DNA of 64,000 nt, from contig JBAYSX010000012.1 in NCBI GenBank assembly GCA_041675905.1, positions 1 through 64,000 on the forward strand. The letters are read 5' to 3'. Position numbers and translations under genes: made by a program. This document shows, piece by piece, positions 6,941 through 14,342 of this stretch. Position 1 is the first letter of the stretch. Each line of letters starts with the position of its first letter. The stretch is from Sandaracinobacteroides sp041675905. Lineage in GTDB: Bacteria; Pseudomonadota; Alphaproteobacteria; Sphingomonadales; Sphingomonadaceae. The notes under the pieces are model-generated. The model ran no database searches, was not told the origin of the DNA, and saw only the letters and a program-made list of their open reading frames with translations.

Positions 6941-7603
6941 GTGACGACGCTCTATCGCTGCCGGACCGCGCTCAGCGAGGTTCGGGACCAGTTCAAGACG
7001 CTCTATCGCTGCCGGACCGCGCTCAGCGAGGTTCGGGACCAGTTCAATTCGCTAACGCCGGCGCAGGCGGACTGGTCGGCTGAGGTCTGGCCCGAACGCA
7101 TCGGCCTTGTGGTTTACCGGAAGGACGGCAGGCGCATCGCAGCGCCGATGCGCTGGGGGATCCCGCGGACCATTCTCGACGGGGTCCGCAATCGCCGCCC
7201 GGTTTCGACGACGATGTGGTTTGATCGCAGGACGGTCGCGGAATCGGTGCGGTTCGAGAACCCCTGGCGCTGCCTGATCGTGCTGGATTCCTTTGCCTAT
7301 CCCTCAGGACCGCCCGGCAAACGGACGCGGACCTGGTTCGGCCACGAAGATCGGCCGATCTTCGCCTGGGCCGGCGTCTGGGCTCAGGTCGAGGATGAGA
7401 AGCGGTTTTGCGGCCCGCTGGCGGCCGCGAACAATGTCGTGCCGGGCCCGTCGATGCCGGTCATCCTCGACCCGGATGAGTATGATCTGTGGCTTGGCGG
7501 TCGGTTCGATCGCGCGTCGCCGCTCGCGAACCGTCCCTATTCGGAAAGGCGAATCTATCAGGAGAATCTGGACGAACCGTGGGGCCATAGACGGCGCGGA
7601 TAA
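6941..7603 (+). CDS. SRAP/HMCES-family protein lacking the catalytic residues
   Basis: 220 residues, GTG start with GGGAGAG 6 nt upstream. The SRAP fold is recognisable: MRWGIP (70-75), WRCLIVLDSF (109-118), FAWAGVW (141-147), SMPVIL (171-176). Active SRAP proteins use Cys2, an Asn, a Glu and a His to form a thiazolidine link with abasic sites in single-stranded DNA. Aligned by eye to the intact paralogue at 11154, Cys2 is Thr, the Asn is Gly (GVRNRR), the Glu is Tyr (SFAYP) and the His is Pro (VPGPSMP). The N-terminal segment is a tandem 17-residue duplication. It probably cannot crosslink and may be a decoy or a DNA-binding partner (inference). An imperfect inverted repeat, CCGTAT-N16-ATACGG (6898-6925), lies just upstream. 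Confidence 0.75.
   Translation: MTTLYRCRTALSEVRDQFKTLYRCRTALSEVRDQFNSLTPAQADWSAEVWPERIGLVVYRKDGRRIAAPMRWGIPRTILDGVRNRRPVSTTMWFDRRTVAESVRFENPWRCLIVLDSFAYPSGPPGKRTRTWFGHEDRPIFAWAGVWAQVEDEKRFCGPLAAANNVVPGPSMPVILDPDEYDLWLGGRFDRASPLANRPYSERRIYQENLDEPWGHRRRG
6946..7047 (+). repeat. Perfect 51-bp tandem duplication inside the SRAP-like gene
   Basis: Two identical 51-bp units (6946-6996 and 6997-7047) encode TLYRCRTALSEVRDQF twice, in frame. The unit corresponds to the first strand and helix of the SRAP fold (compare NLYSLVKGQAAIRQL in the paralogue). The absence of any mismatch points to a recent event or to continued slippage. Confidence 0.95.
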
Positions 7604-7618
7604 GACCGGTCCGGCACC

Positions 7619-7921
7619 TCATTGATCGAGCAGGTTGGTAAGCCGCACAAGATAGTGATTGCCGGAATGGGGGCCGCAACCGAGATGATCGCGGCAGGCT
7701 TGGACGATAAGCTCCCAAATGCGCGGCGGCATATCGCAATCCGTGCCGTCGCCGGTGAGGCCGGGATCGACCCCCACGATGACGTCGGACCATTCGTCGA
7801 TCGCGCCGCCGTCATGCCATGTGAACTTGCGCTGGCCATTGGTGAGCCACTGGCGAAACGCCGGGTCTGCGAAAAATTCCGGGGCATTGATGACGATGCC
7901 CCTGCATGGGGTGATGTCCAT
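7619..7921 (-). CDS. Hypothetical protein (100 aa)
   Basis: 100 residues beginning MDITPCRGIVINAPEFFADP, with AAGGAG 7 nt before the ATG at 7921. It carries DPAFRQWLTNGQRKFTWHDG, a Gly/Asp-rich central segment and a helical C-terminus (RIWELIVQACRDHLGCG). No known motif. It is the last gene of a leftward run that begins with ardC or with the 411-aa gene. An imperfect GC-rich hairpin (7953-7973) separates it from the gene above. Confidence 0.6.
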   Translation of the reverse strand: MDITPCRGIVINAPEFFADPAFRQWLTNGQRKFTWHDGGAIDEWSDVIVGVDPGLTGDGTDCDMPPRIWELIVQACRDHLGCGPHSGNHYLVRLTNLLDQ

Positions 7922-7974
7922 TTTCGACTCCTTTTGGTTGAAATATGAGGGAGCCGGGCCGCGCGGGCCGGGCT

Positions 7975-8358
7975 TCAGTGATATTCGTCGGGCAAATCTT
8001 CCTCGACGCCCTGCCAGACGATCTCGTCGCCCTCGTAAACGCGCACGAACCCGCCGCGCCGGGGGATTTCCACTGGCGGCAGTGGCCTGGCCGCGAAATT
8101 GAGGCATGAGAACTCCGCCACCGTGGCCGAGAAGGCGAGCGGTTTGCCAGGCGCCATGAGCACCCGGTCGCAGGCGCCGCTCGGCCGCTTCGCCCGGCGA
8201 CGCGACAAGCCGAGCCGGAAATGCTCATAGGCGCGTTCCTCCCATTCGGACGGCGGTGACCAATGCCGGCACCACCGACAGGTCCGAATGGGCGCAGCGG
8301 GTTCATCGGGGAGCGGCGGCCCGCCGTTGTGGCCGGCGCCGGGCGGCACCCCGCTCAC
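7975..8358 (-). CDS. Hypothetical protein with CxxC motif (127 aa)
   Basis: 127 residues. The Gly/Pro-rich N-terminus (GAGHNGGPPLPDEP) is common in phage- and element-encoded small proteins. It is followed by CRWCRHW (a CxxC that could bind zinc with the later CD and SCL cysteines) and a C-terminal segment with IPRRGGFVRVYEGDE. The ATG overlaps the stop of the 411-aa gene (ATGA, 8355-8358), so the two are coupled. No family assignment. Confidence 0.6.
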   Translation of the reverse strand: MSGVPPGAGHNGGPPLPDEPAAPIRTCRWCRHWSPPSEWEERAYEHFRLGLSRRRAKRPSGACDRVLMAPGKPLAFSATVAEFSCLNFAARPLPPVEIPRRGGFVRVYEGDEIVWQGVEEDLPDEYH

Positions 8359-9590
8359 GGCCAGCGCTCCTCGAGCCAGCCCCGGACCTGCTGGCGCATG
8401 ATGCCGATAGGCGCATTGATCTCGGTGATGCGGGCGTCGGGGGCGACGCAGCGCAGGTCGCGGAAGCCGCCAAGGAAGGCGCGCATGACCGTGAGGTAGA
8501 GCTGCCCGCCCGCGAGTGCGACGTCGGTGAACGGCCGGGTGCCATGATTGGACAGCGAGGCGATCTGACAGCCGGGGTCTTCCCCATAGGTGTCGGGCTT
8601 GCGGGCCGAGGGCGGGCGCGGCCAGCGTGTCGTCATGCCGCCCGCGATCATCCGCCGGGCCAGCTCCGGCGTGAGCCGCGCGTCATAGTCCTCGGTCGGC
8701 GAGCGGGAATCGCGGAACCCATAACGTGCCGACAGCACCGCGACCTTGACCAGACGCCGATCGGGATTGACGGCGCGCACCGTCTGCCAGAGCGGTCCGT
8801 CATAGCGATCGATCGCGTCGATCCAGCCCGGATCGCGGCGCTTCGTCGCCGAGCAACCGAGGATGAGCAGCCGATGCGGTTCGGGCGCGCCGCCGTCCCG
8901 CGCTGTCGGCCGTTCGATCCGGTGGACCACGACGGGCCGGGGATCGGCCGCCTGGGCGAGCCGTTCGATCAGGGCAAGATCCGCGTCCGAACAGACGCCC
9001 CGCACCTCGATGTCGAAGACGTCTGGCTCGCCGGGGCGGGCATGGCGGTCGAGGAACAGGATGCCCTTGCCGAGATTGCCGCAGAACAGCAGCGTATCGG
9101 CATCGGACGGCATGCCGCTTGCATTGACCTTGCGCCGCCCGATCTGACGGAACGCCTCGGCGAAGGTCGCAGGCTCCGCCGTGACGCGCGGCTTGGCGCG
9201 GGCATGATAGCGCCAGCCCGGCCGCGCCACATCGAGCCTGCCGATCTCGATGTGGTGCAGGAAGTCCGCGAAACTGTGAGGGTCCGCCGGATAGGGACAC
9301 TCACGCCATAGCGCGCGGATCGCCCGGCGCCGGTCAGCGGGCAAGGCGAACAGGCGCGCTCGCGCCCTCCGCCAGACCGCAGCGCGTTCATCGCGGCGAT
9401 CCTGCTGCTGGCGCGGCCACCAGTCGGCGCGACGGGCCATTTCCTCGTCAACGCTGTGCTGGCCGCTCGCGATCATGTCGGCGAACAGCGGCAGCGCCTC
9501 GCGCTCCCGGCGTTGCTTGGTGAGAAACGCCGCGCGTTTGCGCGACGTTTCCTCATACTGGGTGGGCCTGGGCCATTTGCGAAAGCGCAT
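8355..9590 (-). CDS. Two-part protein with DUF6884-like C-terminal domain
   Basis: 411 residues. The N-terminal part (1-100) is basic and Arg/Glu-rich, probably helical. The C-terminal part (about 240-400) has LLILGCSATKRRDPG, then AIDRYDGPLW, VLSARYGF and TEDYDARLTPELARRM. The order CSxTK ... YxGPLW ... LSAxYG ... YD is what I know from DUF6884-type domains, which occur in phages and mobile elements; no activity can be assigned. The middle (FCGNLGKGILFLD) resembles no family I know. It lies 3 bp from the DUF2958 gene, so it is probably in the ardC operon. Confidence 0.6.
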   Translation of the reverse strand: MRFRKWPRPTQYEETSRKRAAFLTKQRREREALPLFADMIASGQHSVDEEMARRADWWPRQQQDRRDERAAVWRRARARLFALPADRRRAIRALWRECPYPADPHSFADFLHHIEIGRLDVARPGWRYHARAKPRVTAEPATFAEAFRQIGRRKVNASGMPSDADTLLFCGNLGKGILFLDRHARPGEPDVFDIEVRGVCSDADLALIERLAQAADPRPVVVHRIERPTARDGGAPEPHRLLILGCSATKRRDPGWIDAIDRYDGPLWQTVRAVNPDRRLVKVAVLSARYGFRDSRSPTEDYDARLTPELARRMIAGGMTTRWPRPPSARKPDTYGEDPGCQIASLSNHGTRPFTDVALAGGQLYLTVMRAFLGGFRDLRCVAPDARITEINAPIGIMRQQVRGWLEERWP

Positions 9591-9593
9591 GGG

Positions 9594-9959
9594 TCAGCAC
9601 TCCCGCTCGAACCGGGCGATGATGCGCTCGGCCGCCCTGATGCTTCCGGCCTCGTCGGCTATGTCGAGCCAGACCGAGATCGGCGCGGAGGTCTCGAACA
9701 GGATGTCGCGCTCAATGCCCAGCCCGAGGCCGGCGTCGACGCCTTGCAGTTCGGTCAGGCTGAACGTCCCATATTCGACGCAGTCCATGTCGAGATCGAC
9801 GATGCCGTGCAGGGTGACGCCATCGGGATCGAGCATGGTGACGAGCCATACCCCCGGCCCAAGGGGATTGAAGAATTTGGCGACCGGGACATGGTCTGCC
9901 ATGGGGTCGGCCGCATTGGCGACGAGCCGCGCGCGCAGCTCCGCGGTCAGGAGGATCAT
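9594..9959 (-). CDS. DUF2958 domain protein
   Basis: 121 residues, essentially only the domain: MILLTAELRARL at the start, VPVAKFFNPLGPGVWLVTML, then EYGTFSLTELQGVDAGLGLG and IERDILFE. This is the DUF2958 pattern, found on conjugative elements beside ardC-type genes. The ATG overlaps the ardC stop by 4 bp (9956-9959). Function unknown. The conserved pairing with ardC suggests a part in element establishment, which is inference. Confidence 0.85.
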   Translation of the reverse strand: MILLTAELRARLVANAADPMADHVPVAKFFNPLGPGVWLVTMLDPDGVTLHGIVDLDMDCVEYGTFSLTELQGVDAGLGLGIERDILFETSAPISVWLDIADEAGSIRAAERIIARFEREC

Positions 9960-10906
9960 GCCGCCCTCCGTTCGTCGAGTGCCGCGCCGATCGTCGTCTG
10001 GGCTGTATCGCGAAAGGCGAGCAGATAATCGGCAGCCTTGGAGGCGGCACTCGCAGCGCGCACGATTGCCCGGTCATCCGCGCGCATGATGTCGAGCCAG
10101 GCCCCGATATAGTCGGAATGGCGGACGGTCGGCTCGATGCCGAGCGCTGCGCAGACGAAAGCGCCAGCAATCTCAGCGACCAGCTCCTCGCGCCCGTATT
10201 TCTCTGAACCGAAGGCGCCGGTCTGGTCGCGATCAAGGCGGGTTCGGCTGCCGGTCCAGTGGCCGAGTTCGTGAAAAGCAGTCCGGTTCCAGTTGATCGG
10301 ATCGAAATAGCGCGAGGGCGGCGGGACGCAGACCCGGTCGTTCGCCACATCGTAGTAAGCCTGATCTCCGCCGATACGGAAATCCGCGCCGATCGCGGTG
10401 ATGAGGGCTTCGGCCTCGGGCAGAATCTGCGCCGGATCGGGCTGCGGAATTTCAGCCGTATTGGTGTCGGGCAAGCCCTCGCACTGGTCGATGTTGAACA
10501 CCGTGAAGCGCTTCAGGAACGGGATAGTCCCCGGCGCGCGGCCTTCCTCGGCTGCCTGGCGCCGTTCATCGCCCGGTGTGAAGCGATGGGCATAGACGAC
10601 GGTGGTGCCGGTCGCGCCCTTGCAGACATTGCCGCCCAGCTCGAGCGCCTGGCGGAAGGTAAGAAAGGCGTTGCTGGAAAAGCCGCGTGAGACGACGGCG
10701 TGCCACAGGATCAGGATGTTGATCCCTGAATAGCAGCGGCTGCTCGACGCATTGTGCGGCATCTGAAGCGGGGCCTTGGCCGACGCCCAGGGCTGGACCC
10801 AGGGCACACGGCCGGCTTCCAGCTCGGCGATGATCTTGTCTGTGATATCCTGATAGAGGGTCGGCCGGTCGCTGCTCGCGTGCCGGGCCTTGAACTTGCG
10901 TGCCAT
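9956..10906 (-). CDS. ardC: ArdC-type antirestriction protein
   Basis: 316 residues. The N-terminal single-stranded-DNA-binding domain (about 15-140) has DRPTLYQDITDKIIAELE, VPWVQPW and YSGINILILW. The C-terminal metallopeptidase-like domain has HELGH at 212-216 and a third likely metal ligand at E245 (EELVAEIAGAF). ArdC proteins protect incoming conjugative DNA from restriction enzymes. Start ATG 10906, 6 nt after CGGAGA of leader copy 4. First gene of a leftward operon with the DUF2958, 411-aa, 127-aa and possibly the 100-aa gene. All expected motifs are present, so it should be functional. Confidence 0.92.
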   Translation of the reverse strand: MARKFKARHASSDRPTLYQDITDKIIAELEAGRVPWVQPWASAKAPLQMPHNASSSRCYSGINILILWHAVVSRGFSSNAFLTFRQALELGGNVCKGATGTTVVYAHRFTPGDERRQAAEEGRAPGTIPFLKRFTVFNIDQCEGLPDTNTAEIPQPDPAQILPEAEALITAIGADFRIGGDQAYYDVANDRVCVPPPSRYFDPINWNRTAFHELGHWTGSRTRLDRDQTGAFGSEKYGREELVAEIAGAFVCAALGIEPTVRHSDYIGAWLDIMRADDRAIVRAASAASKAADYLLAFRDTAQTTIGAALDERRAA

Positions 10907-10995
10907 CGCATGTCTCCGCGACGGATCGGCCCCAAGCCTCTCTCGGGACGCTCAACCCGTCACGAAAATCCCGGCTTCCCTCTCACTCTCAGCGG
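10907..10995 (-). promoter_or_regulatory. Conserved purine-rich leader, copy 4
   Basis: Minus-strand blocks: GAGAGTGAGAGGG, AGCCGGG, TTTTCGTGACGGGTTGAG, GAGAGAGG and GTCGCGGAGAC, ending 6 nt before the ardC ATG. The rest of the gap to the SRAP gene (10996-11153) contains G/C-rich sequence in which I see no confident promoter. Confidence 0.65.
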
Positions 10996-11153
10996 GGGCG
11001 TTGCGGGGGCGGCAGGCCCCAGCTCGAAGGGGTAGCGCAAGACCGCGAAGCGGGCTTGCGGTCAGGGGAAGCCTTTCCCCACAATCCCTTCCGGTCACTT
11101 GGCGATGCGATGAACAATTGCCCTGCGCGGTATCGGCGGCAATGATTGCCCCG

Positions 11154-11819
11154 ATGTGCAACCTCTACTCACTCGTGAAAGGTCAAGCGGCGATTCGCCA
11201 ACTTGCCGAGGTCATGACCGATCATACGGGTAATCTCCCCGAGATGGCCGGGATATATCCCGACTATCCGGCGCCCATCGTTTGCAATTCCGAAGGTGGC
11301 CGCGAGCTGGTCATGGCGCGGTGGGGAATGCCGTCGCCAGCCTTCGCGCTCGAAGGCAAATCGGTCGACAAGGGCGTCACCAACATCCGCAATACGAAAA
11401 GCCCGCATTGGCGGCGCTGGCTTGGTCCGCAATCTCGATGTCTCGTTCCGTTCACCTCGTTCAGCGAGCCGGATCAATCGCATGGCGGAGATCGCAAGCC
11501 CGTATGGTTCGCACTCAATGAAGACCGACCACTGGCATTCTTCGCCGGCGTCTGGACCCATTGGACATGCGTGCGGAAGAAGGCCGAGGGGGAGATAAGC
11601 TGCGACCTGTTCGGCTTCCTGACCACGGAGGCCAATGCCGAGGTCGGCCGCTATCATCCCAAGGCCATGCCGGTGATCCTGACCGAGAAGAATGAGTGGG
11701 ACCATTGGCTCAACGCGCCATGGGATGAAGTTGCTATGCTCCAGCGCCCATTGCCCGATCATGCGCTGACTATCGTAGCTAAGGGCGACAAGTCTGACGG
11801 AAGCAGTGGGCTTCTATGA
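11154..11819 (+). CDS. SRAP/HMCES-family abasic-site processing protein (YedK-like)
   Basis: 221 residues starting MCNLYS, so Cys2 becomes the N-terminal nucleophile after Met removal. The other expected catalytic residues are present: Asn in NIRNTK, Glu in SFSEPD, and His in YHPKAMPVIL. RWGMPSP, SRCLVPFTSF and FFAGVWTHW complete the family pattern. SRAP proteins crosslink to abasic sites in single-stranded DNA and shield them. I start at 11154 because only this ATG puts Cys at position 2; the frame is open further upstream. It overlaps the next gene by 4 bp. The neighbouring imuABC cassette fits a DNA-damage-tolerance theme. Confidence 0.9.
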   Translation: MCNLYSLVKGQAAIRQLAEVMTDHTGNLPEMAGIYPDYPAPIVCNSEGGRELVMARWGMPSPAFALEGKSVDKGVTNIRNTKSPHWRRWLGPQSRCLVPFTSFSEPDQSHGGDRKPVWFALNEDRPLAFFAGVWTHWTCVRKKAEGEISCDLFGFLTTEANAEVGRYHPKAMPVILTEKNEWDHWLNAPWDEVAMLQRPLPDHALTIVAKGDKSDGSSGLL

Positions 11820-12619
11820 GCAAACGATTCAAACGCGGCACGCAATGCGGAAGACCGAAATTCCCGCGTCCCGATAAACTCGCCACGCTTCATATCGACA
11901 CCGATAACGAGCGGTTCGTTTTCACCACCAAGGACATGATCCAGAACCAACTGCGGCGGGACGGTCCCAAGATCCGTCGATCGTTCGATCTGGTGGCCAG
12001 GGACGATATAGCGGCGTGCAGCGCGGTTTTCGGATTGGCGGCGGGGCTGTGTTTTCGGCATCTGCCGCGCTTCGACGACAATGGTTACAAGGCGACGGTG
12101 TCCCGGCTGCTGTCGAGTGCGATGAGTACCTATCTGGCGAGCATCGAGGTCGCTCGGCATGGCTATCGGCGCCAATATGGAATGCTCGCCCGGTCGTTGA
12201 TCGAGACGATCGCCACCGTGATCGCGATCGCGATCCGGCCCACGGCGCTCGAACAGTTTCACGCCGGAACTCTGCAATCCACAAAATGCATCGGATGGGC
12301 AAAAGAGGTGCTGGAGCCGCTTGGCCTCTATTATGGCATGTTGAGCAATCAGTTCGTTCATATCGGGCCCAACCATGCCGCCTTCGAGCCGATCCAACTC
12401 TACAAGCCGGAGGATGAAGCCCTCGGCTTCATCGTGAGTTCGATGCGCGGCAATGTCTGGATGTTGTTCCTGACGGCTGAGCTGGTGTTCCACGATGAGA
12501 TCGGCAATTGCCGCTACTGGAAGCCGGCGGGCGAAGGCGTGACATTCGATCCGTCGCCGGAAGAACGGCAGTGGATGTCCAGTTTTCTGATCACGCCAGA
12601 GGAGCGAGCATCGGTGTGA
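11816..12619 (+). CDS. Hypothetical helical protein, weakly DUF5677-like
   Basis: 267 residues, translationally coupled to the SRAP gene (ATGA overlap). After a basic N-terminus (MSKRFKRGTQCGRPKF) it is mostly helical. The segment RRQYGMLARSLIETIATVIA (about 118-137) resembles the conserved helix of DUF5677 and other HEPN-like proteins, but I see no clear RxxxxH catalytic motif, so this is weak. The C-terminus contains WMLFLTAELVFHDEIG. The coupling suggests a partner of the SRAP protein. Function unknown. Confidence 0.6.
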   Translation: MSKRFKRGTQCGRPKFPRPDKLATLHIDTDNERFVFTTKDMIQNQLRRDGPKIRRSFDLVARDDIAACSAVFGLAAGLCFRHLPRFDDNGYKATVSRLLSSAMSTYLASIEVARHGYRRQYGMLARSLIETIATVIAIAIRPTALEQFHAGTLQSTKCIGWAKEVLEPLGLYYGMLSNQFVHIGPNHAAFEPIQLYKPEDEALGFIVSSMRGNVWMLFLTAELVFHDEIGNCRYWKPAGEGVTFDPSPEERQWMSSFLITPEERASV

Positions 12620-12635
12620 CCCGTGCGAGCAAAGA

Positions 12636-13409
12636 TCACCTCGCCAGCAGCGCCCTTGCATTGTGGAGGGCCGTTTCAACAAAGCGCCGGGTATAGTCAA
12701 AGGCAGAAATCGGTTCGGGCTCGTGCGCCTTTCCCGGCGCCATGAGCTTCGTCCCGGCGATGATCTGGAAGTGGCTCACCTCGATGGGTTCGCCCTCGTG
12801 AAAGACGAAAACATCTTCGGTCTCGAAATAATCTGGCGGGATGTCGGCGAAGCTCTGGGCGGCGCTACCTGGTAGATGCCAACCGATCGCGACCGCGTTT
12901 GCCTTCGTTGGAACCAGTTCCCAATGCTTGCCGCTAAGAGATACTTCCTTGACCACGTCAATGTGGACAAGACCGGCAGCGTGCGCGGCGAATGTCGCTG
13001 CGATCAGATCCAACCAGGGTTCGGGCATTCCGCGTTTGCGCATGTCCTGCAGGCGGCCGTCGATCGCGGGTTTGACCGCGCCCGGCAGCGGAGAGTCTGT
13101 GTCAGGCTGAAGCACCCAGGGCCAGGCAATCTGAAAGGAGCGCGGCACGCCGGCCTGCCGTGCCGCCGTGCCGATGATGTTGTCGAGCGACTGGAACAGG
13201 GCGTTCGCCGCCTCGCAGGCAATAGGCTTTAGCCTTGGAAACAGCTCGCGATTGAAGTGCAGCGCGTAGCGGTGGCGGCCATCGTCGCCTCTGTCCTGGC
13301 GAAGCTGCCATGTCCGGTCATCCTCCCCATAGGCGAGCGCGCGATACTCAGCGATGTGGTGCTGCGCGCGATCATACCAGGCTTGGGCATCAGCGAGTTC
13401 GTCCGACAT
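12636..13409 (-). CDS. Hypothetical protein (257 aa), divergent from imuA
   Basis: 257 residues, start ATG 13409 with GGGAG 6 nt upstream. A frame reaching 13544 would overlap the LexA box, so I prefer the shorter start. The N-terminus has DAQAWYDRAQHHIAEYRALA (helical), later HRYALHFNRELFPRLKP and a long soluble alpha/beta region ending FVETALHNARALLAR. No known motif. It converges on the gene ending at 12619 and shares its upstream region with imuA, so it could be co-regulated by LexA. Confidence 0.6.
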   Translation of the reverse strand: MSDELADAQAWYDRAQHHIAEYRALAYGEDDRTWQLRQDRGDDGRHRYALHFNRELFPRLKPIACEAANALFQSLDNIIGTAARQAGVPRSFQIAWPWVLQPDTDSPLPGAVKPAIDGRLQDMRKRGMPEPWLDLIAATFAAHAAGLVHIDVVKEVSLSGKHWELVPTKANAVAIGWHLPGSAAQSFADIPPDYFETEDVFVFHEGEPIEVSHFQIIAGTKLMAPGKAHEPEPISAFDYTRRFVETALHNARALLAR

Positions 13410-13538
13410 TTCTCTCCCTTTCGGTTCCGGCGATAGCGGACAGGCGTTTCTTTCCCGTTGCGACAAAAACAAATGATCGGGTGCGGGACGAGGGTTCGGC
13501 GGACATGGGGCGATCAGATTGACTCTCGCCGTTGATGA

Positions 13539-13553
13539 GAACAATTAGAGAAC
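13539..13553 (+). promoter_or_regulatory. LexA (SOS) box before imuA
   Basis: GAAC (13539-13542), seven bases, GAAC (13550-13553). This is the complement of the alphaproteobacterial LexA site GTTC-N7-GTTC. It lies 36 bp before the imuA ATG, in the normal position for the SOS mutagenesis cassette, and is the only such box I found in the element. Confidence 0.85.
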
Positions 13554-13589
13554 ATTTGGACCATTTCAGATGTTATCGACTCGACCCTT

Positions 13590-14342
13590 ATGCCCTCAGA
13601 AGTTCAGCTTTCCGTCCTCCGCGACCAGATCGCCCGTATCGAATCGGGCGGTAAGCGCGCGTGCGGCGTCCTGCCGTTCGGGATCGAGACGGTGGACCGT
13701 AAGGTGCCCGGTGGCGGCTTGGCCTTGGGCGCGCTGCACGAGGTGGCTGGCGGCGGCAATGGCGCGGTTCATGGCGCGGCCGCGGCCCTGTTCGCTGCCG
13801 GCATTGCGGCGCGCACATCGGGACAGGTGCTGTGGTGTGTGACCCGGCGCGATCTTTTCGCCCCGGCGCTGGCGCAGGCGGGCCTTCATCCCGACCGGGT
13901 GATCTATGCCGAGGTGGGCGACGAGAAGGCGGTGCTCGCCTGCATGGAGGAAGGTCTGCGCCATGGCGGTCTGTCGGCCGTGGTCGGCGAACTGGCCCGC
14001 CTGCCGATGGTGGCCTCGCGCCGCTTGCAGCTCTGCGCCGAGGAATCCGGCACGATCGCGCTCGCGATCCGGCGCTGGCGGCGCATGACCGAAGCCGCCG
14101 ACTTCGGGCAACCGACCGCGAGCATGACCCGCTGGCGCGTCTCCGCCCTCCCGTCCGCGCCTTTGCCGGTGCCCGGCATCAGCCGGGCACGCTGGCTGGT
14201 CGAGCTGATCCGGGCACGCGCCGGCGATTGCGCGGATTTCGAGCTGGAGGCCTGCGATGACGCGGGCCGTCTCGCTCACCCTGCCGAACTGGCCCACGGA
14301 CCGGCTGATACGGACACTCGGCGCATCGGCGCCGCCGCCTGA
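13590..14342 (+). CDS. imuA: SOS mutagenesis protein ImuA
   Basis: 250 residues, RecA-like fold without a full recombinase. GVLPFGIETVDRKVPGGGL and ALGALHEVAGGGNGAVHGA give the N-terminal region typical of ImuA; LWCVTRRDLFAPALAQAGL and SAVVGELARLPMVASRRLQL complete the core. ImuA works with ImuB and DnaE2 in error-prone translesion synthesis after DNA damage. The LexA box upstream makes the cassette SOS-inducible. The C-terminus overlaps imuB by 86 bp, longer than the few-base overlaps elsewhere in the cassette, so the true ImuA stop context or ImuB start may deserve a check. Confidence 0.9.
   Translation: MPSEVQLSVLRDQIARIESGGKRACGVLPFGIETVDRKVPGGGLALGALHEVAGGGNGAVHGAAAALFAAGIAARTSGQVLWCVTRRDLFAPALAQAGLHPDRVIYAEVGDEKAVLACMEEGLRHGGLSAVVGELARLPMVASRRLQLCAEESGTIALAIRRWRRMTEAADFGQPTASMTRWRVSALPSAPLPVPGISRARWLVELIRARAGDCADFELEACDDAGRLAHPAELAHGPADTDTRRIGAAA

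Noticed and set aside
6883..7083. 66-codon frame starting at 6883 on the plus strand
   Set aside because: It is in a different frame from the SRAP-like gene, and the repeated DALSLPDRAQRGSGPVQ is only the 51-bp repeat read out of frame.
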